Origin: Eonycteris spelaea
Taxonomy: Eukaryota; Chordata; Mammalia; Chiroptera; Pteropodidae
Length of the DNA: 64,000 bases
Assembly (NCBI GenBank): GCA_003508835.1
Contig: PUFA01000082.1
Span: 186,001 to 250,000 of the forward strand
Reading direction: 5' to 3'
The translations under genes and the position numbers were made by a program. This document shows, one piece after another, positions 58,360 through 64,000 of this stretch (positions within the stretch are counted from its first letter, which is position 1; every line of letters begins with the position of its first letter). The notes beneath the pieces were generated by a model. It saw only the letters and a program-made list of their open reading frames with translations, did not search any database and was not told where the DNA came from.

Positions 58360-60679
58360 GCCAGTCTTGATGAGCAGTGGGTGTCTGGGTGGGTGGATTG
58401 AGTGACACGTTAGTGAGAAAGTCCCCTCCCCTTGCAGAGCTCCTCAGAAAAGGAGTCAGAGAGATAGCACTTGAGAAAGTGACAGGCAGATCATGTAGCC
58501 CCGCTGCCGATGAAAAAGCGTTTAAATCTGTCACAATCCTGAATTCAGCACAGCGCCAGTGCAGAGAAGGGAGGGAACCGGATTTCTCTAACCTTTGTCA
58601 GGCTGTTTTCCTGTGGGGGTGAGCCCCTGGAGAAGCGTTTCAGACCCCTCCTCCTCTCTCCCAACATCCCGCGGCCACTGAGGAGACCCCAGCAGTTAAC
58701 AGAGAAGCGGGCGGCCCTTCGCCTCCCGTTTGTTCCCTAGGGAGTCCCCCGCACGCCCTCCCTGTGCTAGCTGCAAAGGTCTCCCAATTATCTCCTCTAC
58801 CTGCCACGTTCGACAGTAAACTATGTGAGTTGCCAGAAATTCAGAGTCTGAGGACACGCCACGATGGCACAGCCATGACATGAGAACAGATGGAAAACTT
58901 CTCAGGAACAAAATGTGCACACAGAAAAACGGGCTCTGGCTTTGAAGTGTATATTCACGGTGCAGCTTCCAAGTCTTCTGAAAAGCCCGAGCCCAAACCT
59001 GACCTACTTAGGCGGCGTTCTTATTTATGTCTCAGAAGAAGAAGCTGTATATTTAGCAAACGAGGACTCTCCACCCCCATGCCCACTGCTCCACGTTTAT
59101 AGAGCTGAGCAATTTTCGCTTGTTAATTTTTCCCCAGATTGTCTCCAGAACGGGGGATATATAAGTGAAACACTGTTAAAAATCCATGAGTTCCAGGAAT
59201 TCTGCATCAATGCATTCAGACGTTAAGTGAGTGTGTGACTTAATATTGCTTAAAAGATGGAGAATGAGACTACAGTCGATCCATGTTTGTTCATCTTCCT
59301 TTGGCTGGCGAAGCAGTTGTCTGGCTGTTCTGTTATTAACACTGCAGCTCCAACATGCAAACTGCATGAATTTCTGCTAGGACAGTCTACGTGTGCAAAG
59401 AGGAATACAGAATGAAGCTATTATCTAGCTGACACAAGCCAAAATAGACATTAGTTTCAATTATCTAGATTTCCAGGAGAAAGCCTTTATAACCTTCATT
59501 ATCAGGATAATTACCTTGACTCTCACCCTTTGTACATGGAATCAAAACCATAAAGTTTTAATCCTTTGTAACAAGCAGCTGCCTCAAATCCTTCCGGGAA
59601 GGTTTGGGAATAGAAATAATAAGTCAACTACATACATGTAGTTGGAACACACCTTCTGAAGAGAATGTTGATTCTTGCAGCTTTGTTTAAAGGAGTCCTC
59701 CAAAGAGAAATCTTCTGAAGCAAAGTAGGTGACATGAGGATGTCCCAGCGCTCAGCAGTGAGATTTGGTTGGACTCCCTTGGATTTTTTAGAAATGGAAA
59801 AGGTTAATATGAGGGAATCCGGGGCCCACTGTTATCATGCATGCTAGCCTATATTCTTTTTTTTTTCCTGATAAATTTGTTAATCCCATCCCTTCTTATT
59901 GACAGAGAAAGATGGATGAAAAGTATGTGAGAGGAAAAAATTAATAATCATATGAATATATTGTGTACCTTTTCTTCCGGTTCTCCACACAAGCCTGTGT
60001 GCGTGTTTAATAGTGTAATTTCATCAGTCCAGATCTCGTTTTCTCAATCAGGCAAATGGGGGAAACCTAGGGTACGCTCACGGCTGTCCCCAGCACCCAC
60101 TGCCTCCTGAGCTCTGGCCACAGCAACCAGATTCTCCTGCGCAGGGCACATGGCCCAGAGGCAGCGGCGCCCACCATCTCCGCAAGGACCTGTGGCAATT
60201 GTCTCACCGGAGAGCATGGCGTTGATGCACCTGTCTTCCTCTGCCCCGTGTTCCTGCACCCAGAGCTTTGTCCCTGTATAAGAAATTGCTCTGGCCTCAA
60301 CCTGACACCCTCCTCAGAAAAGAGCTCCATTTCTAGGTAATACCGACTGCATCCTGCTAAGCGGGCATCCTCTCCTTAGCTTATTTAGCTTAGCACGGCT
60401 AGATGAAAATAAACACGTGCACCCAGGGTATTTCTCTTATCTACAGCTGGCTCCCTGGCCATGTTGGGACAGAGCTCACTGGGACACAGTACGGCCCTTG
60501 ACCTGGCTCTCACAGTTCTGGCTAACGGATCTACAATGCAATACCAAGTTCCAAGTGTACTGATCTCCATACTTCAAGGGGAGCAACGCTGGTGTGAGGA
60601 TTAAATGAAGTGATGCTTGTGCACAGAACTCAACAGATGACTGACATAAAACAGACAGTGTCAGAAGAATATTGCTAAG
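58360..60679. other. unassigned sequence
   Basis: No gene or repeat family recognised. A 20-bp near-perfect palindrome, CAACTACATACATGTAGTTG, sits at 59625-59644. Open frames are short and overlapping. Confidence 0.45.
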
Positions 60680-60965
60680 GACCGTGCCCCCCAAAATTCA
60701 CAGGTTGGAGCCCTAATCCACCATGTGACGGTATTTGGAGAAGGGGGTCTTTGGGAAGTAATGGGGTTTAGATGAGGTCATGAGGGCGGCACGCTCATTA
60801 TGGGGTTGGTGTCCTTTATGGAGAGATGCCAGAGGGCTTGCTCTCTACCTGTCTCTGCCACGTGAGGACACAGCCAGAAGGGACTCTCTCCAGGAGCCTG
60901 ACCATGCTGGCACCCTGATCTGGGACTTCTGCTCTACGTCGAAGTTCATGTGCTCGAAAGGCCAA
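60680..60965 (+). mobile_element. MLT1-type LTR (ERVL-MaLR)
   Basis: CCCCCCAAAATTCACAGGTT, GGAGCCCTAATCCACCATGT, GTATTTGGAGAAGGGGGTCT, GGGGTTTAGATGAGGTCATG, TGTCCTTTATGGAGAGATGC, CACGTGAGGACACAGCCAGA and ACCATGCTGGCACCCTGATC track an MLT1A/B LTR almost to its end. Solo and non-coding. Confidence 0.85.
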
Positions 60966-62374
60966 ACCTCCAAATGTCAGAGTTTGGAGTAAGGCAAGTG
61001 TATTGATCCAGAAGGTGCTAATCCAGAAAGTGGGAGACCTAGTCCTCAAAAACATCTTAAGAAAGAATGGAGTTCGGGCTTCTTTTACGTCGCAGGAAGG
61101 GAAAATGGGAGAAGCCATTTGTGTAAAACCCTGGGCAGGGAGCAGAATTCCTCTAAGGATTGGCATGCCATTGGCATTTACGGGCTCCCGGGCTGGAAGT
61201 GCTGGACAGGTTGTCTAGTTTAGGGATATGAGCATAAGGCAGACTCAGGCAAACGCGTTCTCATCCCCCACCTCACCCCTTCCGAGCCCCACGTTCCTCT
61301 TTGTCCGGGTGTTAGCAGCATCCCCACACACATACTTCCATGTGTCCAAGCTCTTTTCTTTCCTGAGTCAATCCCAATATTCTGACTTACACTGAACTCA
61401 AGGACTGGCCAGGAACCTACTATGTGCTTGATGTGTGAGGCGAAGTCTTGCAAGACCCCATGCCCTCCGGTTAAACAGCTGTCCGCGGTGGCCATGGGCA
61501 TGCTCCTCGCAGTCCTGCTCCCCATCGGCTGGGGAGCCGGGTTCAGAGAGCAAAGTAAATGAAATACAACCATGTGGGCTTCTGCTCCATTAGGGAAGGG
61601 GAAAAAATCAATGTTTGCCAAATGTGGAAGGACAAAATCAATAGCAAAAGAAATTTTATTTTCAACCTTCTAAGGGAGTATTACAAAGGAGAGAGAGCGA
61701 AAATTATTATTATTTATTGATGTATATAGCACCTCTGAAAGCCTCAAAGTGTTTTATGGAATTACAATCTGCTTTCGTTCCTTTCTGTGTTCCGATGGCT
61801 TTGCCCTGCTCACACACAGCCGTGTCTACACGGGTGAGCGCAGAAAGTATGAGGGCAACATGCCACCAACGGTGACGGGAGTGATTACTTAAAATTGGTT
61901 ACTCGTTTACTTATTAAAAAACAGAAAGTAATCATTAATCGTGCGATGAGACTAGCACACTCTAATCTTGCACAAAGTTCCTGAGGAAGAAGCCGCCTCC
62001 TTAGATTTTCGATGGCATCATAATATGTGTGGTTTGGCAGACAGAGGAGAGAACCCTCTCCCCACCCTTCTCCAATGTTCCTTTGTTGGAACAAGCAGCA
62101 CATTTGGGGAGAATCAGCCACCTGCTGCCAACATCTTAATGCAGTTCCTGGCAGAGGAGTTTTGATAGATGGCTTCAAAGCCATGAGTGTAAACTACTGA
62201 ACAAAACTTTCCGGAGGAGAAACGTCAAAGGCGCGAGGCTGCAGGAAGCAAGGCTTCTGGAGGTTGGCAGCTGTCTGAAAAATCCATAAAGGGAAGAGTC
62301 AAAATAAAATCCTCTACAAGGGTAGAGGATTTCGACGCTTCCATCTCCTCTTACCTGTTTTTTTCCTCATTTGA
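60966..62374. other. unassigned sequence
   Basis: No gene or repeat family recognised. Open frames of up to 133 codons (61220-61621, minus) show no domain. 61700-61725 is AT-rich (ATTATTATTATTTATTG). Confidence 0.45.
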
Positions 62375-62530
62375 ACTTTGTAACTATCCTTTGAGAAGGA
62401 GTGGGCAGGAATTATTAACCTCATTTTACAGAGGCTCCTAGAGTGTGAATGACTTACCCCAAATCATTCAGCTATTTATTGACAGAGCTAAGAATGGAAC
62501 CGGGTCTCCTGGATTCTTAGCCAGAAGGAA
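62375..62530 (-). mobile_element. MIR SINE
   Basis: GAATTATTAACCTCATTTTA, CAGAGGCTCCTAGAGTGTGA, ATGACTTACCCCAAATCATT, CAGCTATTTATTGACAGAGC, AAGAATGGAACCGGGTCTCC form the complement of MIR. The core and tRNA-side halves are both visible. Confidence 0.85.
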
Positions 62531-63639
62531 GATGAGATTAACCAGCTCGATTTTCTACCTCAAACCGGAGAGCCCTCCACAGCATCCCTGAGAAGCAGAC
62601 AAATCCAGGAATGATGGATTCATCATTTCGTGTAAGAATCACATTTACTGTTAAAATTATTATTTGATCTCTTAATTATGAAAATACAAAGTTCAACTCC
62701 ATATAGTGTCCTCTGGTTTCTCCTCCCTGTGCCATCTGGAACTGTCCAGTCTGGTCTCACTTCTAGTCTCACTTAAGAAAGAAAGCTTAAGAAAAACCAC
62801 CATCTGCTTTTTGACAAATATCTCCAGTTCCCTCAAGAATTTTTCCTATTACATGGTTTCCAGCTATTTCCCTCTCCTACCCTGGACAGTTCCAAATTGT
62901 CCCTATTACGTACTAAAATATTATGCTAAGAACCCAACAAAAATTCCAAATATCATCTGACATCATGAGACATGAAGACAATTTCCTCCCATTTTCTGGA
63001 TACGGTTGGACTGGCTTTAGGAAGAATTTAATTCACACTATGGACTTCGAATGGCCTGCTCAAAATCTAAGGTCTTTTTATAGGAACTGCCAGATATTCC
63101 AGGCACCAAGGCCCACCCCACACCTGCATCAGAGTTTTTTAAACCTCAGTGGAGGACTTCTAACACATGATTTGTCCTGCAGAGATTTGTGAGTCAGACA
63201 TTCTGTCGTCATTCAAATTACTAATAAATTAATTCAATGAACAAGAACCTAGAGCAGGGCCCTGTAACACAGGCCACGGATGAGTTCTTTGTTGTTTGGC
63301 GTTAGCTTATTAATCTGCCCGCGTTGGCCATTTGACCAAGAATGAACGTCCTCAACTAGTATTCGGTTGACATGCTTCTTTTCATGCACTGCTCCAGGAT
63401 TAGCCCCAGGCAAGAGCTACTTTAAGAATAAGAGGGATGAAATATGCAAACTCCCCTGGATCTACTAGTTTGCTACCCGCTCTGCTTTCTAAAGTCAGTG
63501 GCTCTGTGGTCTGGCTTTTCTATAAGGGCCCCGTTTGGTAACCCAGCTTCCCCAAAGGCCTGATGTCTCTCCCTCCCACCCCTGGCATCACCTCTCCTCT
63601 GAGCTTAAGGCTCCTGGTGCCCCATCCCAGTGAACCCAC
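62531..63639. other. unassigned sequence
   Basis: No gene recognised. Open frames at 62706-62960 and 62923-63192 have no domain. Confidence 0.5.
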
Positions 63640-63890
63640 TTGCTCACTATAGAACGGTTTTGGCTTGAGAACTCTTCCTTGAAACCAGCTAAATTTGCCC
63701 TCTTGTCCATTGTCCCTGAGTTAGTCAATTACTTCACTCAGCTTCGTCTTGTCTATACAAATATTATACAGAACTTTGTCAACATCCTTAATAAAATCCA
63801 CATCTACCATATAATAACATTCCACTATCTACTAAGTCTAGTCACCTGATCAGAAAAATAACAGGTTCACCTCTGCATGAATTGCTGGAT
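63640..63890 (-). mobile_element. CR1/L3-type LINE reverse transcriptase remnant
   Basis: The plus strand reads CCTTAATAAAATCCACATCT, CATTCCACTATCTACTAAGT and CTAGTCACCTGATCAG, resembling a conserved CR1/L3 stretch. In complement it encodes YMVDVDFIKDVDKV, close to the CR1-type catalytic motif A (VYLDFSKAFDKV), followed by a loosely similar IDKTKLSEVID with stops. Ancient and inactive. The family is inferred by eye. Confidence 0.55.
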
Positions 63891-64000
63891 TCCAGTTTAT
63901 ATACATAGAGTAAACTCCCGCATAGGCTCAGCTTTCCCTTCTTCTGGAAGCTATCCCCCGCTCCTCCACACCATCTATATGGTCAGTGTGACCCCACACC
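63891..64000. other. unassigned window end
   Basis: Non-repetitive sequence running to the window edge. Nothing recognised. Confidence 0.5.

Overview
This window looks like a gene-poor stretch of a placental mammal chromosome. No convincing protein-coding gene, RNA gene, operon or CRISPR array can be supported. The open frames are short, lack recognisable domains and mostly fall in repeats or simple sequence. What is recognisable is almost entirely transposon fossils: MIR and L2 fragments, several L1 LINEs, MLT1/MST-type MaLR LTRs, MER1-type and other hAT DNA transposons, CR1/L3-like and RTE-like LINE remnants, and microsatellites. These families together indicate a eutherian. I see no Alu, B1/B2, carnivore tRNA-Lys SINE, ruminant BovB/Bov-tA, equine ERE or Afrotherian SINE, so the species is not fixed. 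A non-primate, non-rodent eutherian is the most economical reading. Family names rest on remembered consensus features, not on a database search.

Layout. 0-15 kb: fairly GC-rich unique sequence with L2 pieces, an inverted pair of 225-bp MER1-type hAT elements (6.7 and 10.6 kb), a small hairpin MITE (10.06 kb), MIRs and a possible ERVL-type LTR (about 9.2-9.4 kb). 15-24 kb: an L1 3' end, a CA/CG microsatellite, a perfect 18-bp-arm palindrome, an L2 on the minus strand, and an old L1 on the minus strand whose 5' end lies near 23.6 kb. 24-30 kb: a small CpG-island-like patch abutting an MLT1 LTR, an RTE-like reverse transcriptase fossil (26.4-27.1 kb), MIR, and an L1 3' end. 30-38 kb: mostly unassigned AT-rich DNA with two L2 pieces, MIRs, MaLR LTR fragments and microsatellites. 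38.7-44.4 kb: one long, decayed L1 on the plus strand interrupted by a 1.24-kb hAT element that has an imperfect 8-bp target duplication. 45-53 kb: purine-rich and GGAT microsatellites, MIRs and unassigned sequence containing a 52-bp dispersed duplication. 53.8-56.5 kb: an L1 insertion with a twin-priming-type 5' inversion and its target duplication, an inverted MIR pair, and an unidentified retroelement-like block. 56.5-64 kb: more GC-rich unassigned DNA, a long T tract, an MLT1 LTR, a MIR and a CR1/L3-like reverse transcriptase remnant.

No genes work together here. The functional possibilities are regulatory: candidate conserved non-coding blocks and the CpG-rich patch near 25 kb. Their conservation cannot be judged from one sequence. 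I found no evidence for a new biological system. The most informative observations are the insertion structures and two ancient reverse transcriptase remnants.
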